Source: Serinibacter salmoneus
GTDB taxonomy: Bacteria > Actinomycetota > Actinomycetes > Actinomycetales > Beutenbergiaceae
Assembly: GCF_002563925.1 (NCBI RefSeq)
Contig: NZ_PDJD01000001.1
Location: 724,973-788,972, forward strand
Direction: 5' to 3'
DNA: 64,000 nt
Position 1 is the stretch's first letter. The number at the start of each line of letters is the position of its first letter. Below the pieces are notes generated by a model. The model was not told the origin of the DNA. It was given only the letters and a program-made list of their open reading frames with translations, and did not search any database. Shown piece by piece: positions 8,172 through 17,084 of the stretch. Position numbers and translations under genes: made by a program.

Positions 8172-9674
8172 ATGGTGCAGACGAGTGTGGCGGTTGACGA
8201 GGTGAGCGAGGGAGGGCCGGAGCAGGTGCGGCCACGATCCGGCGGGATCGCCGGCTTGCCCTGGCTCGTGAAGGTCCGGGCAGGGATCCTGGCGACGGAC
8301 GTAGCGATGATGGCGCTCACCTTCCTCACTGCACAGTATGTGTGGTTCGGGGGATTCTCTGAGCCGGTGGCGAGCAACCGGGTTCCGCTTTCCTACCTCG
8401 AGATCAGTTTGCTCTTCGGCGCCATCTGGCTCGTGGCGCTCTCGGCGCAGCGCAGTCGCTCGGAGCGGGTGCTCGCCGTGGGCGGCGAGGAGTACCGCCG
8501 CGTGGTGAACGCTACGGTCCTGGCGTTCGGCGTGACCGCGATCCTTGCGTTCCTGTTCGAGATCCGGCTCTCCCGCGGGTTCTTCCTGGTTGCGCTGCCC
8601 CTAGGACTCGCACTATTGGTCCTGGGGCGCTGGATTACGCGCCGCGTGCTGGACCATCTGCGACTGATGGGCCGCTGCATGAGCGACGCGATCGTGATGG
8701 GCGAGCCCGCCGATGTGCGGCGCGTGCTGACGGAGTTGGCCGAGAACCGGCAAGCCGGCTATCGGGCGGTCGCCTACAGCCTGACCTCGGGCACGAGCGC
8801 CTCGTGGGGGAACCCGGGGTGGACGTCCGTTCCGGAGATCGCGGAGCGGGACATCGTGACGCGTGTGGCGCAGGATGAGTTGCGGGCGGTGATCGTGGCC
8901 GGCGAGCTCCCCGGGGGGCGTGACGCGATCCGCCGCCTCGGGTGGGACCTCGAGGGCAACGGTGTCGAGTTGATCCTCGTGAGCCGACTCACGGATGTGG
9001 CCGGCCCCCGGATGCACCTGCGGCCCGTCCAGGGGCTGCCCCTCGTGCATGTGACACTCCCGCAGTACTCCGGGCCCGCACACGCCCTCAAGAGGGCGTT
9101 CGACGTGCTGTTCGCGGGCGCAGTGCTCCTCGTGCTCCTCCCGGTGTTCGCGGTGATCGGGATCCTGGTCAAGGCCGGGGACGGCGGGCCAGTCTTCTTC
9201 CGCCAGGAGCGAGCCGGGGCCAACGGATCGACCTTCAAGATGGTGAAGTTCCGCTCCATGCGCGTGGACGCCGAAGCGCTCAAGGCGACGCTGATGGCGC
9301 AGAACGAAGGTGCCGGGCCACTGTTCAAGATGAAGAACGACCCGCGGATCACCCGTGTCGGAGGGTTCCTGCGCAAGTACTCCCTCGACGAGTTGCCCCA
9401 GTTCTGGAACGTGTTCGTGGGTGACATGAGCGTGGTGGGTCCCCGCCCGCCACTGCCCGCCGAGGTGGAGGAGTACGACGCCGCCGCCACCCGCCGCCTG
9501 TTGATCAAGCCCGGCATCACCGGGTTGTGGCAGGTGGGCGGGCGTTCAGACCTGACCTGGGACGAGAGCATCCGACTCGACCTCAACTACGTGGAGAACT
9601 GGTCGCTCGCCGGTGACCTGGTCATCATTGCCAAGACCGTGAAGGCCGTCTTCGAGAACGACGGCGCATACTGA
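8172..9674 (+). CDS. Polyprenyl-phosphate sugar-1-phosphate transferase (priming enzyme)
   Basis: Starts the polysaccharide repeat unit by moving a sugar-1-phosphate from a nucleotide sugar to undecaprenyl phosphate at the membrane. About 500 residues. The first half has four to five hydrophobic segments and a nucleotide-binding-like middle domain. The last roughly 200 residues are the bacterial sugar transferase domain, with one membrane helix, the FFRQERAG segment, FKMVKFRSMRVDAE, SLDELPQFWNVFVGDMSVVGPRP and KPGITGLWQVGGRSDL. The start is uncertain: ATG 8172 is favoured, with an open frame to 8070. It is the first gene of the polysaccharide locus; the 130-base upstream gap probably holds its promoter. 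Confidence 0.92.
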   Translation: MVQTSVAVDEVSEGGPEQVRPRSGGIAGLPWLVKVRAGILATDVAMMALTFLTAQYVWFGGFSEPVASNRVPLSYLEISLLFGAIWLVALSAQRSRSERVLAVGGEEYRRVVNATVLAFGVTAILAFLFEIRLSRGFFLVALPLGLALLVLGRWITRRVLDHLRLMGRCMSDAIVMGEPADVRRVLTELAENRQAGYRAVAYSLTSGTSASWGNPGWTSVPEIAERDIVTRVAQDELRAVIVAGELPGGRDAIRRLGWDLEGNGVELILVSRLTDVAGPRMHLRPVQGLPLVHVTLPQYSGPAHALKRAFDVLFAGAVLLVLLPVFAVIGILVKAGDGGPVFFRQERAGANGSTFKMVKFRSMRVDAEALKATLMAQNEGAGPLFKMKNDPRITRVGGFLRKYSLDELPQFWNVFVGDMSVVGPRPPLPAEVEEYDAAATRRLLIKPGITGLWQVGGRSDLTWDESIRLDLNYVENWSLAGDLVIIAKTVKAVFENDGAY

Positions 9675-9759
9675 GTGCCCGATCTCCCGGCGGCGGTCCC
9701 GACGCCGTGTCGCAGATGAACTGATGAGCGCCGCTCACTTCGATTTCTGCACGATGTGA

Positions 9760-11250
9760 TCAGGAAGGCGCCGTACGTGTAGAGATCAGGCCGAATGAGG
9801 CCAGTTGGGTTACGGCGTCGTCGACTCCTCTGGGAATCTCGGGCGCCGATTCCGGGAAACGCATCATAGCGAGCTCCTGGAGTTCTCCTCGTGTCCTCGC
9901 CCCTTCGGCGATGTCGAGCCAGAGTTCGGCGGCTGCACCTTCCAATGGAACGAAGCCCACTAGGGAGAGCGCATTGACGACGCACACTCGGTTCTCACTG
10001 ACGTGCCAGATCACGCTTGGGAGGATGGTAATGGAATCCGCGGCATCATGAGTGGACGCGGAGCGCTCGCCAGTGAGGTCGGCAGGACGATCCGGTTCAG
10101 GCGTCGTCGGCCGATTCGCGCCGCCAGTACCTGTTCTTGGCTGGTTTGCGACGGTTTGCGTACGTTGTCCTCCGGGTGCAGGCACAGGAGTACGGGGCAC
10201 CGAAATGGTCGGCGCCGTGTCTGCCTTCTCGAGGTAGCTAGTGCCGGAGCGTAGCGCCGAACGCATGCGAAAGGAGCGCGCGGCATCGCGCCACATGTCC
10301 GGAAAGGAGGTCAAGCCGTACTGTAGGCGTCGGATTCTTGCTCGCGTGTATGCACTCCGCTCAGCTGTCGCGGGAAGCCAGCGGACACCGAGGTCCTCAT
10401 GGCGGGGCCAGGCGAGTCGAAACGCGACCAACGGGAAGCGCCACCCTGAGCGTGCAAGGGCACGAACGTGGCTGCCCGCACCCGGGGAAGAGCGCGCCAC
10501 AAGGAACTCCCAAGCGGCAACCCGCTCAGCGTGGGCGCGGTCGAGGGGTACAGAGACGCCGAGGGCAGTCCACAATTGCTCGAGCGAACCGGTGGAGCCC
10601 GTGCGCCACGCGAAGGTCTGGATCGTGGATCGACCAATCCTATCGACATCGAAGGCGCGGATAGAGTGGGCTACCTCGCTGGAGTCGATCCAGTTCGGAT
10701 TCGATCGGGCGGAATGAAGGCAGTGGATCGCCAAGCTCCCCAAGGCATCAGTGCAGGGAACGTCTCTGTTCGCTCGCCGAATATGTGCACGGCGCGACCA
10801 GAGCTCTTCAAAGACTTGGGAGGGCGGTGCCAGGAACCCAGGATAGAACTCGTGGACGTCTATCTCACATCCCAACCAAGGCAGCACCATAGTGGCGGAG
10901 TGCGCCCGGAGCACTCGGCCTTCGTTCGCGGCCTCGAACCGTCTGGCCGCGCCAGCGCCGGTGAGTCGAGCGACAAGCGCCTCGAAGTGGGCCGGATCTA
11001 CGAGGATGTCGACGTCCGCGCTGACGCGAGGGAGGCGAAGGCCCTGTGCGCTCAACACGTCGCCCTTGATCAGAAGGACTCGAGCTCCGATGTTGTCGGC
11101 GATGCAGGCTATGAGGGCGGCGCCCAACTGGAGCGCTTCACGGTGGGTCAGCGGCTGTGCCGTGCTGTGGCGAGCCATCCAACCTCCAAGAGTATCGAAC
11201 ACCGTACGGTCGCGTGTCGCTTGCAGCGCTGTCAACGTGGCGAGTCTCAC
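9760..11250 (-). CDS. Nucleotidyltransferase-family protein fused to a PqqD/RRE-like domain
   Basis: 496 residues, two recognisable parts. Residues about 35-330 resemble the uncharacterised NTP_transf_5 group: LLIKGDVLSAQGL is followed by RVSADVDILVDP, whose Asp-x-Asp would bind metal, and then GCEIDVHEFYPG. Residues about 335-405 are Pro/Thr/Arg-rich and look like a linker. The last roughly 85 residues (IWHVSENRVCVVNALS to VTQLASFGLIS) read as a PqqD-type winged-helix domain, known from radical-SAM RiPP systems as a peptide recognition element and also found alone in polysaccharide loci. It is the only gene on the minus strand in this part of the locus, divergent from the first GT4. Substrate unknown. 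GTG 11250 start; ATG at 11178 is an alternative. Confidence 0.7.
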   Translation of the reverse strand: MRLATLTALQATRDRTVFDTLGGWMARHSTAQPLTHREALQLGAALIACIADNIGARVLLIKGDVLSAQGLRLPRVSADVDILVDPAHFEALVARLTGAGAARRFEAANEGRVLRAHSATMVLPWLGCEIDVHEFYPGFLAPPSQVFEELWSRRAHIRRANRDVPCTDALGSLAIHCLHSARSNPNWIDSSEVAHSIRAFDVDRIGRSTIQTFAWRTGSTGSLEQLWTALGVSVPLDRAHAERVAAWEFLVARSSPGAGSHVRALARSGWRFPLVAFRLAWPRHEDLGVRWLPATAERSAYTRARIRRLQYGLTSFPDMWRDAARSFRMRSALRSGTSYLEKADTAPTISVPRTPVPAPGGQRTQTVANQPRTGTGGANRPTTPEPDRPADLTGERSASTHDAADSITILPSVIWHVSENRVCVVNALSLVGFVPLEGAAAELWLDIAEGARTRGELQELAMMRFPESAPEIPRGVDDAVTQLASFGLISTRTAPS

Positions 11251-11302
11251 GCTACCTGGAGGCGCAGGGCTCGCTGCTCAGGCTACGGCGTTCGGGCGGC
11301 TC

Positions 11303-11321
11303 GGGTAGACTCAAGGAGTCT
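11303..11321 (+). promoter_or_regulatory. Promoter with inverted repeat in the NTase/GT4 divergent gap
   Basis: The gap 11251-11391 contains TAGACT as a possible -10 for the rightward glycosyltransferase operon. It is part of a perfect 6-bp inverted repeat AGACTC-AAG-GAGTCT (11307-11321), which could be an operator or a leader hairpin. Confidence 0.35.
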
Positions 11322-11391
11322 TCTGCGCATCCGGGCGCGGTTTGGGGGGCGGCAACACGAAGCGGCTGATGACGAGGAGCGCACTTCGCTA

Positions 11392-12462
11392 ATGCAGGTC
11401 CTTCATGTTTCCGAGTCCTACGCTGGCGGGGTCGCAACCGCGGTGTTGGATTATGTTAACTCGACTCCGGAGTACGAGCACTCACTACTCTACGCGCCTC
11501 GGGCTGACGGGGAGATCGCTGAGAGCGATCTAGCACCGTTCAAGAGCGTAGAGCGCATGCCGATAGCTCATTGGGCCCGTATTCAGAGCGTCAGGCGCAG
11601 CGTGACGGAACTTCGCCCGGATATCGTGCACGCTCATTCGAGTTTTGCGGGCGCCTATGTGAGGTTGGCCGTAAATCGGAAGCGTACGCCCATCGTCTAC
11701 ACGCCTCATGCATTCGCCTTTGAGCGGCTGGACGTGAACCGTGCGATACGAGGCGCGTTCCGCGCCACCGAGTGGATGTTATCGACCAACACCACCGCCT
11801 ACGCCGCGTGTTCGCCGAGCGAGGCGCGACTGTCGGACTTCCCCATGACACGACGTCCCGTTGCCATGGTGCCCAATGTCCCTCCGGCTGTTCCGCTAAG
11901 CGCTGACGATTGCCGGCCGACCACCGATGGACCCTTGCGCGTTGTCGGAGTGGGTAGAGCTAGCCGGCAGAAGGACCCTGGGTTCTTCCTGCGCTCCATA
12001 GAAGAGGCCAGGGCCGCTGGGCTCGAGGTTGAGGCAACATGGGTGGGGGGCGATGATGCCCTGAAGTCGGTCCTAGAGGTGCACGACATCGCGTGCACCG
12101 GATGGGTGACCAGGGATCAGGTATACCGAGCACTGGCGGGGGCGGATATCTACCTGCACACTGCGGCATGGGATGGTTTCCCGGTGACCGTCCTCGAGGC
12201 CGTGCGGCTAGGTGCTGTGCCGGTAGTGCGCCGCTCCCGCGCGTTCGAGGGTATCGACCTTCCAGTCTACGTCAATTCACCGTCTGACTGCATCGACGGT
12301 CTTGCTGCTCTACAGGCGAGCGGCCAACGGGTAAAGGCCCTTCGTGCAGCGGAAGAAGGGCTCTCGGGATTTAGTCGGGAACATCAGCGCACGCGCCTGT
12401 TGGGGCTGTATGAGCAAGTGTCCAGGAGAGAACGAGTCGAGTGGGAGAGCCGTGCTAATTAG
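11392..12462 (+). CDS. GT4-family glycosyltransferase
   Basis: 356-residue retaining glycosyltransferase of the GT-B fold, predicted to add a sugar to the lipid-linked repeat unit at the cytoplasmic membrane face. The N-terminal domain starts MQVLHVSESYAGGVATAV, the loop that holds the donor phosphate. PDIVHAHSSFAG and PIVYTPHAF follow. The C-terminal domain has VVGVGRASRQKDP and DGFPVTVLEAVRLGAVPVV, the E-x7-E region. ATG at 11392 has GAGGAG about a dozen bases upstream; the frame open further upstream is a shadow of the opposing gene. It overlaps the next GT start by 11 bases. Confidence 0.88.
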   Translation: MQVLHVSESYAGGVATAVLDYVNSTPEYEHSLLYAPRADGEIAESDLAPFKSVERMPIAHWARIQSVRRSVTELRPDIVHAHSSFAGAYVRLAVNRKRTPIVYTPHAFAFERLDVNRAIRGAFRATEWMLSTNTTAYAACSPSEARLSDFPMTRRPVAMVPNVPPAVPLSADDCRPTTDGPLRVVGVGRASRQKDPGFFLRSIEEARAAGLEVEATWVGGDDALKSVLEVHDIACTGWVTRDQVYRALAGADIYLHTAAWDGFPVTVLEAVRLGAVPVVRRSRAFEGIDLPVYVNSPSDCIDGLAALQASGQRVKALRAAEEGLSGFSREHQRTRLLGLYEQVSRRERVEWESRAN

Positions 12463-13483
12463 ATACCCTGGCCGTATCGTAGATCGGCATGTTGGTGGGA
12501 ATACGACCTACGCTCGTCGAATTCGCGAGGGGATGATTGCAAGGGGGGTTGATACTGCCGTGATCCCGATGCGGGGGGGTGCGCTGGGGAACCTCGTTGC
12601 CGAGACCGCTACCGGTCTCGCGAAGCGCGAGAATGAGGTCATTCACTACAGTGCTGACACTGGGGCCCTCCTGAAAACCCGGACGGCTTCCGTGGTGACA
12701 GTCCACGGAGTGGCGAGTCGGTGGATCGACGTTGCGCGCAATCCCCGCCAGGAGTTCATCTGGCGATCACGGGTCGGGCGTGCGATGGCCTCATCGGATC
12801 GGATCATCACGGTGTCCAACTCGGCTGCGGATGACATCGCGAACGTCTTCCAGGTTGACCCGTCTCGTATCGAAGTCATCCTGCACGGAGTGGATCATCC
12901 GGGCGAGTCCGAGGGGATCTCCCAGGAGTTGCGTGAGGCAATGCCGGACGGCCCCTACGCTCTCTACCTCGGAAACGTTGAGCCTCGGAAGAACCTGATC
13001 GCACTCAGTGAAGCGTTCGACCGCACTCCACTTGCCGACCTTGGTATCCCGCTGGTCATCGCGGGCAGAATGGCGTGGAACTTCGAAGAGTCAGCAGCTG
13101 CGATCGATCGTGCGCGGAACGTCCACTATGTGGGCTTCGTTTCGAACGAGGACCGGCTTGCGTTGATGCAGGGCGCAACTCTGTTCGTCTTCCCATCGCT
13201 GTATGAGGGATTTGGGATGCCAGTGATCGAAGCGATGGCCGTGGGCACGCCGGTTGCGTGTTCCCGTCGTGGCTCTCTCGCGGAGGTTTCCGGGCCCTCC
13301 TGGGAGTTGGATGACCTCTCCGCAGAGGGCCTATCCAACTCTCTTGCCGCGGCGCTCCAAGACAGTGACTTTCTCGCGGGTGCAGCACAGTCTGGACCGG
13401 AATGGGCGCAGCGGTTCAAGTGGGACGACAGTATCGATGCGCACATTCGTGTCTATAGGTCTGCGCTGGAGGCCCGGCTATGA
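12452..13483 (+). CDS. GT4-family glycosyltransferase
   Basis: 343-residue GT-B glycosyltransferase. The N-terminal half carries VDRHVGGNTTYARRI and VVTVHGVASR. The C-terminal half carries ALYLGNVEPRKNL, the nucleotide-sugar-binding start of the domain, and PSLYEGFGMPVIEAMAVGTPVACS, the classical E-x7-E motif. GTG 12452 is chosen because GGGAGA lies four bases upstream and the overlap with the previous stop suggests translational coupling; an upstream extension in frame to 12344 is not family-like. Donor and acceptor sugars cannot be read from the sequence. Confidence 0.87.
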   Translation: MLIRYPGRIVDRHVGGNTTYARRIREGMIARGVDTAVIPMRGGALGNLVAETATGLAKRENEVIHYSADTGALLKTRTASVVTVHGVASRWIDVARNPRQEFIWRSRVGRAMASSDRIITVSNSAADDIANVFQVDPSRIEVILHGVDHPGESEGISQELREAMPDGPYALYLGNVEPRKNLIALSEAFDRTPLADLGIPLVIAGRMAWNFEESAAAIDRARNVHYVGFVSNEDRLALMQGATLFVFPSLYEGFGMPVIEAMAVGTPVACSRRGSLAEVSGPSWELDDLSAEGLSNSLAAALQDSDFLAGAAQSGPEWAQRFKWDDSIDAHIRVYRSALEARL

Positions 13484-14529
13484 GAGTGTTGCTGATTCAC
13501 GGCTATTCCGCTGACAATGCCGGGGACGGGTTGCTGGTCAGCGCGGCACTCGAGTTGGTTCGCGAAGCGTTTGGTGACCCGCAAGTAGAGTTGCTATGTC
13601 AATACCCCGATTCGTTCCGTGAGCTCGGCCTCGCCCTCTATCCCTCCCGCCCGGATTCCGCACTCAAGGCCGCGCTCCGTGGTGACTTCCCGAAGTTCGA
13701 TGCGTTCGATCTCATCGTTGCCGTGGGTGGCGGCTATTTGCGATTCGGACACCCCGTCGAGGCGCTGAAGACCACGGCGGTGCACGGCTACCAGTTGGTT
13801 CTGGCATCGATGACCAAGACACCCGTGATCTACCTCCCCCAGAGCATCGGACCGTTGCGCTTCGGATCGCAGGGCATGGTCCGCCACTTCGCCGCGCGCG
13901 TTCAGCGGATTCATCTCCGAGACGACCGCTCGATGCACGAGGTTCGGTTGCCCAATACGGTGAGAACCCCGGACATGGCGCTCCTAGCGCGCTCGTACCG
14001 GGATCGTTCCGGCGCAGTGCCGTCTGCGACGCCGATTGTGTCGGTGCGCAACGTCGCAGGATCAGTGCCCACAGACGTGCTCGAGTTGACGCACACGCTG
14101 GAGACGTTCGACGGATACGTGCAGAGTGCCGTCGGATCGAACCAGGACCAAGCAGCGGTCGAGTCAATCTCGCCGCGGCGTATTGTGACCCGACGTGAGC
14201 TCCTCGAGGGCGACGAGCGGCGTGTGGTCGTTGCGGTGCGGTTGCATGCCGCGCTGATGGCTCTCAACGCTGGGCACCTGGTGGTCCATCTTGCGTACGA
14301 ACGTAAGGGCTTCGGGGCCTTCCAGGACCTCGGCCTGCCAGAGTACGTGCACAACGTGAACGACTTCGATCCAGCTCGGGTCCATGCCCAGGTCGCGTCC
14401 CTGCTCAACTCCCTCGAAGTGCGCGAGGCCTACGACGCGACTCTCCGCGAAGCTCGCTCGCGTCTGGAGTCGCGTCGGGCAGCGCTCATTAGGGATGTCC
14501 AGTCGATTGCGTCCTTGGAGGCGTTGTGA
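13480..14529 (+). CDS. Polysaccharide pyruvyl transferase family protein
   Basis: 349 residues. It begins MRVLLIHGYSADNAGDGLLVSAA, matching the glycine-rich NxGD start of the PssM/CsaB-like family that adds ketal-linked pyruvate to sugars using phosphoenolpyruvate. The middle has IVAVGGGYLRFG and VIYLPQSIGPL, and the end VVAVRLHAALMALNAGHLVVHLAYERKG, the family's R-x-H segment. ATG overlaps the previous stop (ATGA). Many members of this family have not been shown to transfer pyruvate, so the exact reaction is open. Confidence 0.82.
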   Translation: MRVLLIHGYSADNAGDGLLVSAALELVREAFGDPQVELLCQYPDSFRELGLALYPSRPDSALKAALRGDFPKFDAFDLIVAVGGGYLRFGHPVEALKTTAVHGYQLVLASMTKTPVIYLPQSIGPLRFGSQGMVRHFAARVQRIHLRDDRSMHEVRLPNTVRTPDMALLARSYRDRSGAVPSATPIVSVRNVAGSVPTDVLELTHTLETFDGYVQSAVGSNQDQAAVESISPRRIVTRRELLEGDERRVVVAVRLHAALMALNAGHLVVHLAYERKGFGAFQDLGLPEYVHNVNDFDPARVHAQVASLLNSLEVREAYDATLREARSRLESRRAALIRDVQSIASLEAL

Positions 14530-15800
14530 TTTCTATCAGCCGAGTACGAACGGTCGCAATAGGTCGTGCAAAGGCCGGGGTCCGCCGCCTGTGGGCGTCA
14601 CCCGCCTACGCCAAGCTCCTGGTGTTGCACGATCGGGTCGCCGCGCGCCCAGCTTCGCGTGTGCTCCCCGCGGAACGCCGGGATCGCGTGGTTCTCGTCT
14701 CACCGTCTGGCCGGGGCAACATCGGCGACCAGGCCATGTTCGAGGCCATTCTCGCGAACACCGACGGTGCGATCGACATCGTCCTGCACTCCAGCAACTC
14801 GCTTCGTGTGCCGGTCTCTGATCTGCACCGGGTGCGGTTGCACGTACTGCCACGTCTCGTCCGCGGTGGTCTCATCCGGCGGATCCCCGACGTGCGGTCG
14901 TTCGCGGCGCTCGCGGGGAGTGCCAGCGAAGTGATGGTTCCCGGTGCGGACACCATCGATGGGGGCCACGCTCACGCGAGCCTCGCCCGTCTTAGTTTGG
15001 TCGTGCTTGCCCACGACGCCGGCGCGGCGGCTCGTGTGCAGGGTTTCAGTTGGTCGGACCACGTGCCCGCATCAGTGACCACCCTCATGCGGTCGGTCGC
15101 GAAGCGTGCACTGGTGTTCCCCCGTGACCCGCGCGCCGTCGAGCGCTTGCAGGCATCGCACGTTGCACCTATCACGCCTGCCGCAGACGTGGTGTTCTCG
15201 TACCGACGTGAGGCTGACCTTTCCGCTGACTTGCAGTCCTGGCTCGACTCCCAAAAGGAGGCGGGACGTCGAGTGGTGGCCCTCAACGTCAGTGGGTTCA
15301 TCGCTCGCAACAAGGACCTGCTTGACGAGTATGTCACCGTTGTCTCTCATCTCCGGTCGCGGGATGTCAGCGTTCTGTTTGTCCCGCACGTGCTCCGTGC
15401 GGGTGACAGTGACCTGGTGGCGATTCGTCACGTTGTCGAGCGCGTAGGCCTGGGCGAGGACTTCCTGATTGAGAACCAGCTGTCCCCTGCTCAGGTGCAG
15501 ACGGTTGCCAGAGGGTGCGCTTGCGTCATCACGGGTCGGATGCACTTCGCCATCATGTCCCTTAGCAACGCAGTACCCGCGGTCACGTTGGCTACTGTGG
15601 GCAAGGTCGAGGGTCTGTACGACATGTTCTCACTTCCTGAGCTGGTCGTTCAGCCTGCACCGGGAATGGCAGAGTCCATCGTGAATGCACTTGAGTCCGT
15701 CCTGGCCGACCGCACCTCGTTTGCGTCGACAATCTCATCATCGTTGGGCCGTGTGCAGGAACTGTCTGCGCGCAACTTCGACGCGGGCGGGTCTCACTAA
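14526..15800 (+). CDS. Second polysaccharide pyruvyl transferase family protein
   Basis: 424 residues, same family as its upstream neighbour but clearly diverged. Visible motifs are SPSGRGNIGDQAMFEAIL near residue 60, VMVPGADTIDGGH, VSVLFVPHVLRAGDSDL and CVITGRMHFAIMSLSNAVPAVTLATVGKVEGL, the R-x-H region of the putative acceptor/PEP site. GTG at 14526 overlaps the previous stop (GTGA). Two adjacent members suggest two modified positions in the polymer, or one enzyme and one partner; a duplication with divergence is the simplest origin. Confidence 0.82.
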   Translation: MISISRVRTVAIGRAKAGVRRLWASPAYAKLLVLHDRVAARPASRVLPAERRDRVVLVSPSGRGNIGDQAMFEAILANTDGAIDIVLHSSNSLRVPVSDLHRVRLHVLPRLVRGGLIRRIPDVRSFAALAGSASEVMVPGADTIDGGHAHASLARLSLVVLAHDAGAAARVQGFSWSDHVPASVTTLMRSVAKRALVFPRDPRAVERLQASHVAPITPAADVVFSYRREADLSADLQSWLDSQKEAGRRVVALNVSGFIARNKDLLDEYVTVVSHLRSRDVSVLFVPHVLRAGDSDLVAIRHVVERVGLGEDFLIENQLSPAQVQTVARGCACVITGRMHFAIMSLSNAVPAVTLATVGKVEGLYDMFSLPELVVQPAPGMAESIVNALESVLADRTSFASTISSSLGRVQELSARNFDAGGSH

Positions 15801-17084
15801 GTGCGCACGCAGGGTGGCGGCTATCTCAGCCGCGTCCGCGCGTACTTCACGAGTGCAAGCCTCCTCGGGCTCTCGCCCGTGGTTCTGAGTCTTGCGACTC
15901 TCTTTTCGATCCCGCTGCTCATCCGTGGGGTTGGTGATGAACTTTGGCTGAGTATCGCGGTCGGTCAGTCAGTCGGTGAGCTCTGCCGGGCCACTGTGAT
16001 CTGGAGCTGGAACTCGATCGGGCTGACGCGTTCCGCACCGATGAGCCGCCCCGCTCGCTTGCGCTACTATTTCGAGTCATTGCGCCCGCGTCTCATCGTC
16101 TTGGCTTTGGTTATCCCCATCGCCGTCGCAGCCTGCTTCCTTATCCCATTGTCGAGCCCTGTGGCTGCGATCCTCTCGGCTCTGACCGGCGCAGTGTACG
16201 GACTGAGCGGCGCATGGGTGCTCATCGGAAGCGACCGGCCGATCCTCCTTCTCCTGATCGACTCGATTCCCCGAGCGCTCTCGATTCTCGTGGGCGCAGT
16301 GATCGCGGGCTCTGTCGGGGTAGTCTGGGTCTTCGGCCTCGTGACCGTGCTGGGGTCCTGTATGGCGGTCCTCGGGCCGTATTCACGCTTGCGACGGGAA
16401 GCGCGAGCACTTGACGTCGATGTCCGTCTCGCTTCTTTCCGCGTGAGTCTTGCGCACCTGCGGGAGGGTTTGCCGGTCGTCGGTGCCGCCTTGCTCAACG
16501 TCGGACGAATCAGTTTTGCCGTGATCGTGAGTCCGATTCTAAATGCCGCACTGGCTCCCGCGGTAGCGCTTGGTGACAAGTTCCTGCGGTGGGCCAACAC
16601 AGGTATGACACCCCTGATGCAATCTCTGCAGGTGCGCGTGTCCAGAGGATCGGGCGATCTCCAGGCGCGTGCTCTCCGTGGGATTGTGGCGGCTTGGCTC
16701 GTCGGTGGCACGCTAGGCCTGGGTACCATCGTGGTGATACCTCTGGCGTCCGGGCCAGTGTCCGCTGGCACGATGTCCCTGGGGCTGGACGTTGCTGTCC
16801 CACTCGGACTCGTTGTGACCTTGTACTTTGCGGCTGGCATCACGGGCAACTCCGTGATGGTTCTTCTTGGGCGTATCCGCGCATTGTTCTGGGGCGCCGT
16901 GGGGTCGGGCATCGTCCTGGTTGTCGCGTTCGTTCTCCTGTATAGCGCATTCGGCGTGCCAGGAGCATTCTGGGCGCTTGCGTGCTCGGAGGGGACGCTT
17001 GCCATCTATCAGATGTGGGTTGTGTGGGCGGGATTCCGTCGGCTCAGGGCAGAAGCCAATGCACGTAGAGAGGTGAATGAGTGA
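15801..17084 (+). CDS. Polysaccharide flippase-like multi-pass membrane protein (Wzx-like)
   Basis: 427 residues with about twelve hydrophobic segments spread over the whole length, the pattern of MOP-superfamily lipid-linked oligosaccharide flippases. There is no short signature to clinch it; the assignment rests on topology, length and place between polymer-modifying genes. GTG 15801 directly follows the previous stop. Charged clusters sit between predicted helices 6 and 7 (RREARALDVDVR), as expected for a two-lobed transporter. Expected role: moving the lipid-linked repeat unit to the outer face of the membrane. Confidence 0.75.
   Translation: MRTQGGGYLSRVRAYFTSASLLGLSPVVLSLATLFSIPLLIRGVGDELWLSIAVGQSVGELCRATVIWSWNSIGLTRSAPMSRPARLRYYFESLRPRLIVLALVIPIAVAACFLIPLSSPVAAILSALTGAVYGLSGAWVLIGSDRPILLLLIDSIPRALSILVGAVIAGSVGVVWVFGLVTVLGSCMAVLGPYSRLRREARALDVDVRLASFRVSLAHLREGLPVVGAALLNVGRISFAVIVSPILNAALAPAVALGDKFLRWANTGMTPLMQSLQVRVSRGSGDLQARALRGIVAAWLVGGTLGLGTIVVIPLASGPVSAGTMSLGLDVAVPLGLVVTLYFAAGITGNSVMVLLGRIRALFWGAVGSGIVLVVAFVLLYSAFGVPGAFWALACSEGTLAIYQMWVVWAGFRRLRAEANARREVNE

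Noticed and set aside
10003..11308. Several plus-strand frames across 10.0-11.3 kb
   Set aside because: Shadows of the NTase-PqqD gene, which alone shows family motifs.
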